A DNA stretch of 44,105 nucleotides, from NCBI GenBank assembly GCA_036745875.1, contig DAIOFH010000017.1, forward strand, positions 1 to 44,105, written 5' to 3'. Position numbers and translations under genes: made by a program. This document shows, piece by piece, positions 1 to 7,131 of the stretch (position 1 is the first letter of the stretch; each line of letters opens with the position of its first letter). The notes beneath the pieces are model-generated. The model saw only the letters and a program-made list of their open reading frames with translations, did not search any database and was not told where the DNA came from. Origin of the DNA: DAIOFH01 sp036745875 (lineage in GTDB: Bacteria; Planctomycetota; SZUA-567).

Positions 1-32
1 CGGAAGAAAAGACCATAGCATCCCCTATCCCC

Positions 33-67
33 CGAAAAAAGACGACGCAAAGCGTCGTCTTTTTTCG
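33..67. terminator. Bidirectional intrinsic terminator at the left edge
   Basis: A perfect 16-bp inverted repeat (33-48 with 52-67, loop AAA) has a GC core GACGACGC/GCGTCGTC flanked by A6 on the left and T6 on the right. It therefore gives a hairpin plus U-run on either strand. It probably ends both a rightward transcript entering from outside the window and the leftward sugar operon whose last stop codon is at 195. Confidence 0.85.
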
Positions 68-115
68 TATCTTCATAGCCATGCGGTGCTTTTCGATTAC
101 CCCCATCACCTTGAA

Positions 116-137
116 CCCTTCCCTTTAGGGGCGAGGG
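116..137 (-). terminator. Second hairpin 3' of the sugar operon
   Basis: CCCT (116-119) pairs with AGGG (134-137), and CCC (121-123) with GGG (129-131), with one bulged base. On the minus strand the hairpin is followed only by TT, so it is a weak terminator at best. It may instead be a 3' stabilising hairpin upstream of the strong terminator at 33-67. Confidence 0.3.
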
Positions 138-194
138 CCACTGTGCGAGGGAATACCGCAGGGGAAGAGCTGCCGTGACATTGTAAAGTGCTAC

Positions 195-980
195 TCACAG
201 CGTCGTAGTGAAACCACCGTCAATACTTATATTCCAACCATTGACATAATCCGACGCCCTGCTGGCAAGAAATACCGCCGCGCCCATGAGGTCGTCGAGA
301 TCGCCCCAACGCCCGGCGGGGATGCGGTTGGTGATCTTGTTGTAGAACGCCGCGTCGGCGCGCAGTTCGCGGTTGACCTCGGTCGCGAGAAAACCGGGAC
401 AAATGGCGTTTGTCTGGATGTTGTACTCGCCAAGTTCGTTGGCGAAGACCTTGGTCAGGCCGAGAATGCCGTGCTTGGCCGTAGTATATGGCGGACACTT
501 CTTATCGGCTGTATAGGAGAGGGCCGAACCAATATTAATGATCTTGCCGCTTCTTTGCTTCATCATTTCCTTGGCGACCGCATGGCCAAGGTAATAGACG
601 GCATTCAGGTTGAGGTCGATGCAGCGCCTCCAGGCGTCATCCGGGTATTCGGCGAAATCGGCGAAATGGCTGATCCCGGCGTTATTGACCAGGATGTCGA
701 TACGGCCGAATTCGGCAATGCACTTTTCGACTATCTGATTGATATAGTTGCCGTCAGTGAGGTCGCCCTTGAGAAATGCGACCTTGCCCCCTTCGGCCTC
801 TATCAGGCCTTTGACCGTTTCCGTCTCCGGGATGAAATGCGGAATGAAGATGTCCGCTCCGGCCTTGGCGAACGCCACCGCATACGCCATCCCAAGGCCG
901 GTGTTCGCCCCCGTCACAATGGCGACTTTTCCTTCCAGGCTGAAATAGTCCAGGGAAAAGCGCTTCAGTTGGTCGATCAT
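195..980 (-). CDS. SDR-family dehydrogenase, KduD / gluconate 5-dehydrogenase type
   Basis: A 261-residue classical short-chain dehydrogenase/reductase, full length for the family. Visible motifs are the cofactor-binding TGANTGLG (about 23-30), NNAG (99-102), catalytic Ser152, and Tyr165-x3-Lys169. The N-terminal FSLEGKVAIVTGANTGLG resembles 2-deoxy-D-gluconate 3-dehydrogenase (KduD) and gluconate 5-dehydrogenase, which interconvert a hydroxyl and a keto group on sugar acids using NAD(P). The ATG at 980 is preferred because AAAGGA lies about 7 nt upstream; a TTG two codons earlier has no better site. It is the last gene of a five-gene leftward operon, 25 nt after the transketolase C-terminal subunit. 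The substrate cannot be read from sequence. With the Zn-dehydrogenase of the same operon it could form an oxidation/reduction pair on a polyol, ketose or sugar acid (inference). Confidence 0.85.
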   Translation of the reverse strand: MIDQLKRFSLDYFSLEGKVAIVTGANTGLGMAYAVAFAKAGADIFIPHFIPETETVKGLIEAEGGKVAFLKGDLTDGNYINQIVEKCIAEFGRIDILVNNAGISHFADFAEYPDDAWRRCIDLNLNAVYYLGHAVAKEMMKQRSGKIINIGSALSYTADKKCPPYTTAKHGILGLTKVFANELGEYNIQTNAICPGFLATEVNRELRADAAFYNKITNRIPAGRWGDLDDLMGAAVFLASRASDYVNGWNISIDGGFTTTL

Positions 981-1005
981 TGTCAATCCTTTATGGAAAA
1001 CCGGG

Positions 1006-1974
1006 TTATTTCACCAATTCCACCACTTGCCTGGCGATGCCTTCGGGGTCCATGCCGTAGTATTTATATACTGCGTCGGGGTCGCCGAGAACGGCGAATT
1101 CGTCCGGCAGACCGATGCGTTTGAATTTCCCGCAGTAGCCGTGCTCGAGCAGGTATTCAGCCACCGCGCCGCCAAGGCCGCCGTTGATGGAATGTTCTTC
1201 GACGGTTACTATCGTCTTCATCTTTCCCGCGACTTTGTCAAGCATGGCGGTGTCCATCGGCTTTATCGTGTGCATGTCGATGACCTGCGCGTTGATGCCG
1301 TGCTTTTCCTTGAGGATCTTCGCGCCCATCATGGACCAATAGACGCTGGACCCTGCTGAAATGATCGCCATGTCGTCGCCGGCGACGGCTTCTATAGCCT
1401 TGCCGAATTCGAAGTCATAGCTGTCTTCCGCATACACGTTCGGCGAGCCGCCGCGGTCGATGCGGATGATCATCGGCCCTTCGAACTCCATGGACTTGCG
1501 TATCGCCCTGCAGCATTGTCCCGCATCGGCGGGGATGACGATCGTCAGGTTCGGGATGGCGCGATAGAGTGCAAGGTCGGCGACGCAGTTGTGGGTCGGG
1601 CCTCCGGCCGCGGTAACGCCGGCGTGGGTGCCGATGAGTCGGACATTGACGTCATTGTAGGCGATGTCAGTATGTATCTGGTCGGCCGCGCGGAGCGGCA
1701 AAAACGGGCCGAACACCTGGGAAAACACGATCTGCCCGGACAGCGCGAGCCCCGCGGATGCGCCGACCTGGTTCGGCTCGGCAATACCGAAGTTGAAACA
1801 GCGGTCCGGATACTTCTGGATGAACTTGCCGGCGCTTGAGGACGGTGCGACATTGTCCGAATAAGTGAAGACAAAATCCAGGCCGTCGTCGGCCATGCGC
1901 ATGAGTTCTTCGCCATAGGCTTCGCGGGCGTTGGAAAGCATCTGATCGAAATCGAAAGTCGTCTTGACAGCCAT
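1006..1974 (-). CDS. Split transketolase, C-terminal subunit
   Basis: A 322-residue protein corresponding to the pyrimidine-binding plus C-terminal domains of transketolase, the usual size for the C-subunit of split enzymes. It pairs with the upstream gene to make a thiamine-diphosphate enzyme that moves a two-carbon ketol unit between sugars. The segment FNFGIAEPNQVG carries the glutamate that activates ThDP, but reads GIAEP where transketolases usually have GIAEQ. The C-terminal domain begins near IDMHTIKPMD and VTVEEHSINGGLG. The start at 1974 overlaps the stop of the N-subunit by one base (TAATG) and has GGAGG just upstream, so the halves are translationally coupled. A longer upstream start would run into the N-subunit in another frame and is rejected. 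The protein could also be read as a DXPS-like C-subunit, but the partner shows transketolase motifs. Confidence 0.9.
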   Translation of the reverse strand: MAVKTTFDFDQMLSNAREAYGEELMRMADDGLDFVFTYSDNVAPSSSAGKFIQKYPDRCFNFGIAEPNQVGASAGLALSGQIVFSQVFGPFLPLRAADQIHTDIAYNDVNVRLIGTHAGVTAAGGPTHNCVADLALYRAIPNLTIVIPADAGQCCRAIRKSMEFEGPMIIRIDRGGSPNVYAEDSYDFEFGKAIEAVAGDDMAIISAGSSVYWSMMGAKILKEKHGINAQVIDMHTIKPMDTAMLDKVAGKMKTIVTVEEHSINGGLGGAVAEYLLEHGYCGKFKRIGLPDEFAVLGDPDAVYKYYGMDPEGIARQVVELVK

Positions 1975-2843
1975 TACCTGATCCTCCTGTTTTTCTCCAC
2001 CGACGCCAGCGCCTGGTCCAATTGTTCCTTGGCGATGCCGCCGCCGTGCCATTTGTAGTTGCCTTCCATAAAGTCGACGCCCTTGCCCTTGACCGTGTGC
2101 GAGATGATGCAGATGGGTTTGCGCCTGCTGACGGGGTCGGAGGGCGGCAGCGACTGGAGTGCTTCGCAGACCGCGTACATGTCGTTGCCGTCCACTTCCC
2201 TGACATCCCAGCCAAAGGCCCTGAACTTCTCATCAAGCGGGTCTATGTTCATCACGGCAGCGGTGGGGCCGGTCATCTGCACCTGGTTCTTGTCGATAAT
2301 CGCCACGAGGTTGCCGAGCTGGTGATGCGCGCCAGCCATGGCGGCCTCCCAGTTGGTGCCCTCATTCAGTTCGCCGTCGCCGATGAGGACAAAGGTGCGC
2401 CAGTTTTTCTTCTGCTTGCGCGCACCGAGGGCGAGGCCGACAGCCACCGGAAAACCGTGGCCAAGGGAACCTGCCGAAACCTCGATCGCAGGGACGTATT
2501 TGCGGTTGGAGTGCATGCCGAACTTCGCGGTGTCCAGCGTTTCGAAATGCTCGACCATATAATCCATCGTATACATACCGAGGTCGGAGAAGATGGTGTA
2601 CAGCGTTTCCGAGCAATGGCCTTTGGACAGGATAAACCGGTCGCGTTCCTCCCACTTCGGGTCGGAAGGGTCGTAGTTCATGTATTTGTAGTAGAGGGCG
2701 ACGCACATTTCGACGATGGACAGTTCGCCGCCAAGGTGGCCCATGCCGATGCGGTAGATGAAGTTCAGGAGGTCCTTGCGGATTTTTACGCACTTGGACT
2801 CCAGTTCCTTCACCATTTCAATATCAATGTTGTAGGTATACAT
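1974..2843 (-). CDS. Split transketolase, N-terminal subunit
   Basis: A 289-residue ThDP-binding half of transketolase. It carries RDRFILSKGH (68-77) and the ThDP/Mg motif GDGELNEG followed by the NQVQ segment. The first ThDP-region motif reads GHLGGELS (35-42) rather than the common GHPGGSLS, a difference close to the active site. The ATG at 2843 starts MYTYNIDIEM; open frame upstream lies over the neighbouring dehydrogenase and looks non-coding. The gene follows the Zn-dehydrogenase by 28 nt and overlaps the C-subunit start. The housekeeping pentose-phosphate transketolase is normally a single chain encoded away from catabolic dehydrogenases, so a dedicated catabolic role is likely (inference). 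Confidence 0.9.
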   Translation of the reverse strand: MYTYNIDIEMVKELESKCVKIRKDLLNFIYRIGMGHLGGELSIVEMCVALYYKYMNYDPSDPKWEERDRFILSKGHCSETLYTIFSDLGMYTMDYMVEHFETLDTAKFGMHSNRKYVPAIEVSAGSLGHGFPVAVGLALGARKQKKNWRTFVLIGDGELNEGTNWEAAMAGAHHQLGNLVAIIDKNQVQMTGPTAAVMNIDPLDEKFRAFGWDVREVDGNDMYAVCEALQSLPPSDPVSRRKPICIISHTVKGKGVDFMEGNYKWHGGGIAKEQLDQALASVEKNRRIR

Positions 2844-2871
2844 GTTTTTCTTGCTCCTTCGCAGATAAGCG

Positions 2872-3933
2872 TTACTCGCCGTCAAACTGGTTGCAGCGCA
2901 AAAGAATTTTCGGATATTTGCCGGAAAGCTGTGCCATAAAGGCGTTTTCGGCATCGTCCAGGTCGTACACCTGGGAGATGAAGTCGTCCAGTTGCATCTT
3001 GTCGAGAATCTGCGCGGCGCGCGGATACGCGTACGGCGCGACATAAAGTCCGGTGATGGTCAGTTCGTTGAAATAACAATACTTGAACAGGTTCAGGGGC
3101 ATTTCATAATCGCCCGGATACATCGCCGCGTAGATCAGCAGCCCGCCCCTGGCGGTAATGGCCGGAAGCGGCGTTACCGCCCGCACCGAACCGGAACAAT
3201 CGATGACCACGTCGTAGCCCTTGCCCCCGGTGATATCCATCGCAGTCTTGACCACGTCTTGGGACACCGGGTCGACAAGGTGTTCGGCGCCGTATTTCTT
3301 CGCCAATTCGCGGCGCTCCGGGATGGGTTCGATGAGGGTAAGATAGGTCGCGCCCATCATCTTGATGGCCTGGAGAGTGAGGAGGCCGATGGGGCCGCCG
3401 CCGCAGATCGCGACGCGTTTGCCGATGTGCATGCCGACCTTGTCCATGATGCGCACGGCGATGGACACTGGTTCGAGAAGGCAGCCCACCTTGAGGCTCA
3501 CGTGGTCGGGAAGCTTGTACACCTGGGATTCGTGCCAGACGATGGATTCGGACATGCCGGGGCGGTTGTATTCGCCGCCGTATTCGCAAAATTGCTGCTG
3601 GCCGTTTTGGCAATAATAACAGGTGCCGCAGAACTTGAGGAAGTTGCCGCCGACGCGGTCGCCGACCTTGAGGCCCTTCTTGGTGGCCTTGGGCCCGAGT
3701 TCGACAATGACGCCGGAAAGTTCGTGTCCAAGCCCGAACGGCACGTCCCAGCCGAAAAGGTTCAGCTCGGCAAGATGCGGGTCGGAACCGCAAATCGAAC
3801 AATAAGCAACCTTGATCCTGACGTCCTCGTCGCCGAGGGGTTGTTCCGGGATGTCAAGGACCTCGATCCGGCCGCGCTTGGCAACGTCAGCCTCGCGCAA
3901 TTTTCCCACTTTCGTTACTGTTACCGACTTCAT
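2872..3933 (-). CDS. Zinc-dependent medium-chain dehydrogenase (sorbitol/idonate/threonine-DH-like)
   Basis: A 353-residue MDR-superfamily dehydrogenase. The catalytic zinc site is visible as ICGSD (Cys48) and GHE (70-71), and the structural zinc site as Cys102, Cys105, Cys108 and Cys116. The Rossmann motif GGGPIGLLTLQAIK follows. Such enzymes oxidise a secondary alcohol of a polyol, sugar acid or amino acid with NAD(P). The start at 3933 has AGGAAA about 6 nt upstream and lies 11 nt after the transporter stop, which marks an operon. Together with the transporter it suggests that an imported polyol or sugar acid is oxidised first and then cleaved by the split transketolase. The exact substrate is unknown; sorbitol, idonate and threonine dehydrogenases share this architecture. 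Confidence 0.85.
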   Translation of the reverse strand: MKSVTVTKVGKLREADVAKRGRIEVLDIPEQPLGDEDVRIKVAYCSICGSDPHLAELNLFGWDVPFGLGHELSGVIVELGPKATKKGLKVGDRVGGNFLKFCGTCYYCQNGQQQFCEYGGEYNRPGMSESIVWHESQVYKLPDHVSLKVGCLLEPVSIAVRIMDKVGMHIGKRVAICGGGPIGLLTLQAIKMMGATYLTLIEPIPERRELAKKYGAEHLVDPVSQDVVKTAMDITGGKGYDVVIDCSGSVRAVTPLPAITARGGLLIYAAMYPGDYEMPLNLFKYCYFNELTITGLYVAPYAYPRAAQILDKMQLDDFISQVYDLDDAENAFMAQLSGKYPKILLRCNQFDGE

Positions 3934-3944
3934 GATGTTTCCTT

Positions 3945-5405
3945 TCACTCTTCTATCATGCCGTTCCTGACGGCGATCTTGTGCTGGATTTCGGCCACCT
4001 TCTCTTCGGTGAGGTCGTAGAAAATGGCGAAGATGACGAAGGTCACGAGCATTACGACGAAGGGCAACAGCGAGGCCATGAAGCGAATGCCCGCGAGGGA
4101 GAGTTCCGTCTGGTTCGGGTCGTTCGGGACATACCTGACATAATCGAGGATCCAGGTGGGGATGACGCCGCCGAGGGTCATGGAGAACTTGATGCCGAGG
4201 CCGATGAGGGTCATGACGATGGCGGTGAGGCGGCGGCCGGTGTTGAGGTCGGCGTATTCGACAGGGTCCGTGATGATGGACCAGAGGATGCCCATGAGGA
4301 TGCCGTAACCGAAGGAGGCGACGCCGCGGGAGAAAAGCATGTAGGCGATGGATTCCGGGGAGGCGAAATAAAGGAGGAGCGAGCCGAGGGCGCCGAGACC
4401 GAGACCGAGGAGGACGGTGTTTTTCTTGTGGATCTTTCCGCACAGCCAGGGGACGAGCGGCACGCCGATGACGGACGGCAGCACGTTCATCATGGCGAAC
4501 CAGGCGACCATGTCGCCGCGTTTGGCGTAATAGGTCATGTAATATGGGGCGGAGGTGCCGTTGATGGTGATGAAGCCGTAGACGCCGAGGAAAAGAAGGA
4601 ACATGATCACGCCCGGCTTGTTGTGGGTGATCTGGATCCAGACATCCCTGAGGCCGGCTTTTTCATGGTGGGAGGTGACGGGGATGCGTTCGACGACATG
4701 GAAGTAGGAATAAATCAGGAGGGCGACCATGATGACGGACATGCAGAGGGTGGTGAGCATGTAGCCGGTGGCGATGTCGCCGGTGTATTTCAGGAACTGG
4801 TTGCTGACAAGGGGAATCGCCAGCGCGACCACGACGCCGCCGCTCTGCGCGAACATCATGCGGACGGACTGGAGGAGGGTGCGTTCCTTCGGGTCGTTGG
4901 TCATGATGGAGGCGAGGGAGATGTACGGCTGGATAATGTAGGTGTACATCATGTTGAGGGCGTTATAGGTGGCGTAGGCCCAGATGAGCTTTCCAGTATA
5001 ACTGAAGTTGGGGGTTGTGTAGGTCAGGACGGCGGCGATGCCGAAGGGAATCGCGCCGGTGAGGATATAGAAGCGGTATTTGCTGCCGGGCGGGTTGAGG
5101 CGTTCGACAATGGTGCCCATAAGGGGGTCGTTCACCGCATCCCACAGCCTGGAGACGAGGAACATCAACGCCACGTCCATGGGTCTGAGGCCGAAGATAT
5201 CGGTGTAAAAGAAGGTGACGAACATCATGATGCACTGAAACACCATGTTCATCGCGAAATCGACGATGGAGTAGGAGAATATTTCCTTTTTGGGAAGCTT
5301 GTAATATCCCGGTTGCGGGCCGGACTTGGCCCAGCCGTGTTCTTTTTCCAGACGAGCCTGGCGTATGGCGGCGGATTCGGTAAGCGATTCAGGGAATGAA
5401 CTCAC
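3945..5405 (-). CDS. GPH-family sugar:cation symporter (MFS)
   Basis: A roughly 486-residue, about 12-helix permease of the glycoside-pentoside-hexuronide:cation symporter family (MelB/XylP/UidB type). Signatures are DAVNDPLMG after the first helices and DPVEYADLNTGRR in the second half, matching the family pattern of acidic residues followed by TGxR. It would import a sugar, glycoside or uronide with Na+ or H+ across the inner membrane. A GTG at 5405 is chosen as start because AAGGATGG lies about 6 nt upstream and the following soluble stretch is normal for the family. A longer frame upstream has no good ribosome site. It is the first gene of the operon, so the structured region just upstream (5526-5582) would lie in its leader. 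Confidence 0.85.
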   Translation of the reverse strand: MSSFPESLTESAAIRQARLEKEHGWAKSGPQPGYYKLPKKEIFSYSIVDFAMNMVFQCIMMFVTFFYTDIFGLRPMDVALMFLVSRLWDAVNDPLMGTIVERLNPPGSKYRFYILTGAIPFGIAAVLTYTTPNFSYTGKLIWAYATYNALNMMYTYIIQPYISLASIMTNDPKERTLLQSVRMMFAQSGGVVVALAIPLVSNQFLKYTGDIATGYMLTTLCMSVIMVALLIYSYFHVVERIPVTSHHEKAGLRDVWIQITHNKPGVIMFLLFLGVYGFITINGTSAPYYMTYYAKRGDMVAWFAMMNVLPSVIGVPLVPWLCGKIHKKNTVLLGLGLGALGSLLLYFASPESIAYMLFSRGVASFGYGILMGILWSIITDPVEYADLNTGRRLTAIVMTLIGLGIKFSMTLGGVIPTWILDYVRYVPNDPNQTELSLAGIRFMASLLPFVVMLVTFVIFAIFYDLTEEKVAEIQHKIAVRNGMIEE

Positions 5406-5525
5406 GATAATCCATCCTTTCAGGTCTGTGTTGCGTTGAGGAAACCATGACGCTGTCGGTGTGAACGAAGCTGTCCGGCAGCATCCCGAGCGGAACAGAG
5501 ATTTTTCGCGACAGATAGACAATAC

Positions 5526-5582
5526 GCCCTTGCGGAAAAAGCCGATAAGCGGCTATTCCGAAAATAACGATCCTGCAAGGGC
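5526..5582 (-). promoter_or_regulatory. Structured leader with a terminator-like hairpin ahead of the sugar operon
   Basis: Read on the minus strand, GCAAGGGC (5575-5582) and GCCCTTGC (5526-5533) form an 8-bp closing stem. Inside it, AGCCG (5540-5544) and CGGCT (5550-5554) make a short hairpin. In the leftward transcript this inner hairpin (AGCCG-CTTAT-CGGCT) runs directly into a U-stretch and resembles a weak attenuator. It sits 120-180 nt before the GTG of the symporter. It matches no riboswitch class that I recognise. Confidence 0.4.
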
Positions 5583-6204
5583 ACATGCCCAGTGTAAGCG
5601 GTAGTCCTGGGAATGAAGTGGGCGGCGAAAAGTCGAATAAGTCGCAAATCAGCCACAACAGGCCTGCGCGCCATCCCGGGTGAGGCGCTTCGTGGAAAAA
5701 GCATGTTTTGGCAAAAGTGAACGAGTTCGCCCGAAAAGAATACTTACTAAACAATACTCGGATAAATTAATTTTGAATTTTTTATTATTAACGGGTATAA
5801 GCTAACAGAATTTCTACGCAGGGCTGTTTTCAATTTTGGTCTGGGGGATTTGGCATTGTTTCAGAGGTAACGTATATTTTCAGTATAAGCACGCCGTAGC
5901 GTTTTGCAAGTGTTATTTATGAATTTAATTCCTTTTTCTCCTTTATTTTCATATAGTTACGATTATTTCGGACATGGTCCGGCCGTTTCTTGTCCATTCC
6001 ATTCATATAGCTAAATGTTTCTTTAAACAAGAAAAACGCGGATTGAATTCGATGGCGATTTTTGCGGCCAGGATTCGAATTAAGGAAGAATTGCGGTAAA
6101 TGAATGAAAAGGACAAGGCGATTTGCGAACATGTCCGAGTAATTCTCAGTTAACTTCAGCGATTGCGTTTAATTTTGAATCTCGGTGGTGTGATAGCTAT
6201 ATTT

Positions 6205-6241
6205 TCCGTTCGATCTGGAATCAGATTCCGGATTGGACGGA
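6205..6241. repeat. Imperfect 37-bp palindrome
   Basis: TCCGT (6205-6209) pairs with ACGGA (6237-6241), and inside it ATCTGGAAT (6213-6221) pairs with ATTCCGGAT (6225-6233, one wobble), with a CAG loop. It lies 47 bp past the stop of the glycosyltransferase gene. No U-run follows on either strand, so an operator, a 3' stabilising hairpin or a relic repeat are all possible. Confidence 0.45.
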
Positions 6242-6287
6242 GAATTTGCGATAGGTGTATGGGGTCCCGCGTTTGGTAAAACCATGT

Positions 6288-7073
6288 TTATTGCGATGAG
6301 TGAGAATCTAACCCTGTATCCCGCCAGGTGAGCTTCCTGTCGAGAGTTTCCTGTAGAATGGCGTCGTTCGCCTCGAAGCGGTCGCGCGCCCGCGGCGGAT
6401 GCTCGAGATGGCAGCCGAGGGCGGCAAATTTCAGGTTATACCTTTTTATGCCGCTGTTTAGCAGCCGGGCGGCGAACTCGCTGTCCTCCCTCCCCCAACC
6501 GACAAACCCTTCGTAAAAACCGTTCACCTTGACAGCATCCTCCCGCCACAGGGAGAAATTGCAGGTTCGGATGCCGCGCAGGTTGTTTTTAAGGCCTGAC
6601 ATCAGGCCGGACAGGAGTGACGAACGCACCAGGTTTTTCCGATTCTTCACGCCGGATTCGAACAGGGACGGCCATACGACTTTTCCGGCAAGGGCCTTGT
6701 CGGTCAGGTCCTGGTCAAGAAGCGCCCGCGTTCCCTGGATAAACTGCGCCGGCTTGGCAGCACGACAATGATCAAGCACAAAGTCCGGGTGCAGAAGTAT
6801 GTCGTCGTCGGCGAATATGACATAATCGCCCGAAGCATTGGCAAGGCCGAGATTGCGCATTCTACCGGCGCGGAAGCCGTCGTGCGCCAACCAGAGGTGT
6901 TTCACCGGAAAAGGCAGCGCCGCGTTTTTCACCACATCCGCGGTGGCAGGTCCGGACCCGTCGTCGGCGACAAGCAGCTCGTCGGGCGGCCGCGACTGCC
7001 GGGCAAGGCTGGACAACACGATCCGGAGAGCGTCGGGGCGCTCATAGGTGGTAAGGACAAAAGAGATTCTCAT
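6288..7073 (-). CDS. Family 2 glycosyltransferase with galactosyltransferase-type C-terminus
   Basis: A 261-residue GT-A fold glycosyltransferase. The N-terminus MRISFVLTTYERPDALRI is typical of GT2; VADDGSG and FADDDILLHPDF supply the nucleotide and metal-binding aspartates (DxD-type). The C-terminal GFVGWGREDSEFAARL resembles the Glyco_transf_7C/galactosyltransferase extension, in which the W-G-x-E-D residues bind the acceptor. It probably adds a hexose or amino-sugar to a surface glycan or lipooligosaccharide in the cytoplasm; no membrane segment is seen. The ATG at 7073 is chosen because homologous proteins start at this beta strand, though the ribosome site is weak. It lies 58 nt downstream of the FHA gene on the same strand and may be co-transcribed. 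Donor and acceptor cannot be predicted. Confidence 0.8.
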   Translation of the reverse strand: MRISFVLTTYERPDALRIVLSSLARQSRPPDELLVADDGSGPATADVVKNAALPFPVKHLWLAHDGFRAGRMRNLGLANASGDYVIFADDDILLHPDFVLDHCRAAKPAQFIQGTRALLDQDLTDKALAGKVVWPSLFESGVKNRKNLVRSSLLSGLMSGLKNNLRGIRTCNFSLWREDAVKVNGFYEGFVGWGREDSEFAARLLNSGIKRYNLKFAALGCHLEHPPRARDRFEANDAILQETLDRKLTWRDTGLDSHSSQ

Positions 7074-7131
7074 AAATTCGGTCGCCTGCGGGCCGGAAAA
7101 CACTGGCAGGACGGCATAGGGATTTTTACCA

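Larger units (their letters stand above)
5406..6287. other. 882-bp gene-free, AT-rich region upstream of the sugar operon
   Basis: No convincing gene. The stretch from about 5740 to 6180 is clearly more AT-rich than the surrounding coding DNA. It should hold the leftward promoter of the sugar operon, but I could not identify a convincing -35/-10 pair. It contains a foldable leader (5526-5582) and an imperfect palindrome (6205-6241), listed separately. Short open frames at 5917-6132 and 5389-5754 (minus) lack a ribosome site and a recognisable product. Confidence 0.6.

Noticed and set aside
3981..5399. Long plus-strand open frame (about 472 codons) opposite the symporter
   Set aside because: Asp/Glu/Gly/His-rich shadow of the conserved GPH transporter; not protein-like.
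195..5405. Assignment of the sugar operon to the sulfo-transketolase (sulfoquinovose) pathway
   Set aside because: Split transketolase fits, but the needed isomerases and sulfoquinovosidase are missing from the operon, so only a general kinase-free transketolase route is proposed.
5389..5754. Open frame of 121 codons in the sugar-operon leader (minus)
   Set aside because: No ribosome site, and its C-terminal end overlaps the likely symporter start in another frame; better explained as a leader.
5917..6132. Small open frame on the minus strand (71 codons) in the AT-rich region
   Set aside because: No Shine-Dalgarno site, no recognisable product, and an amino-acid content typical of AT-rich non-coding DNA.
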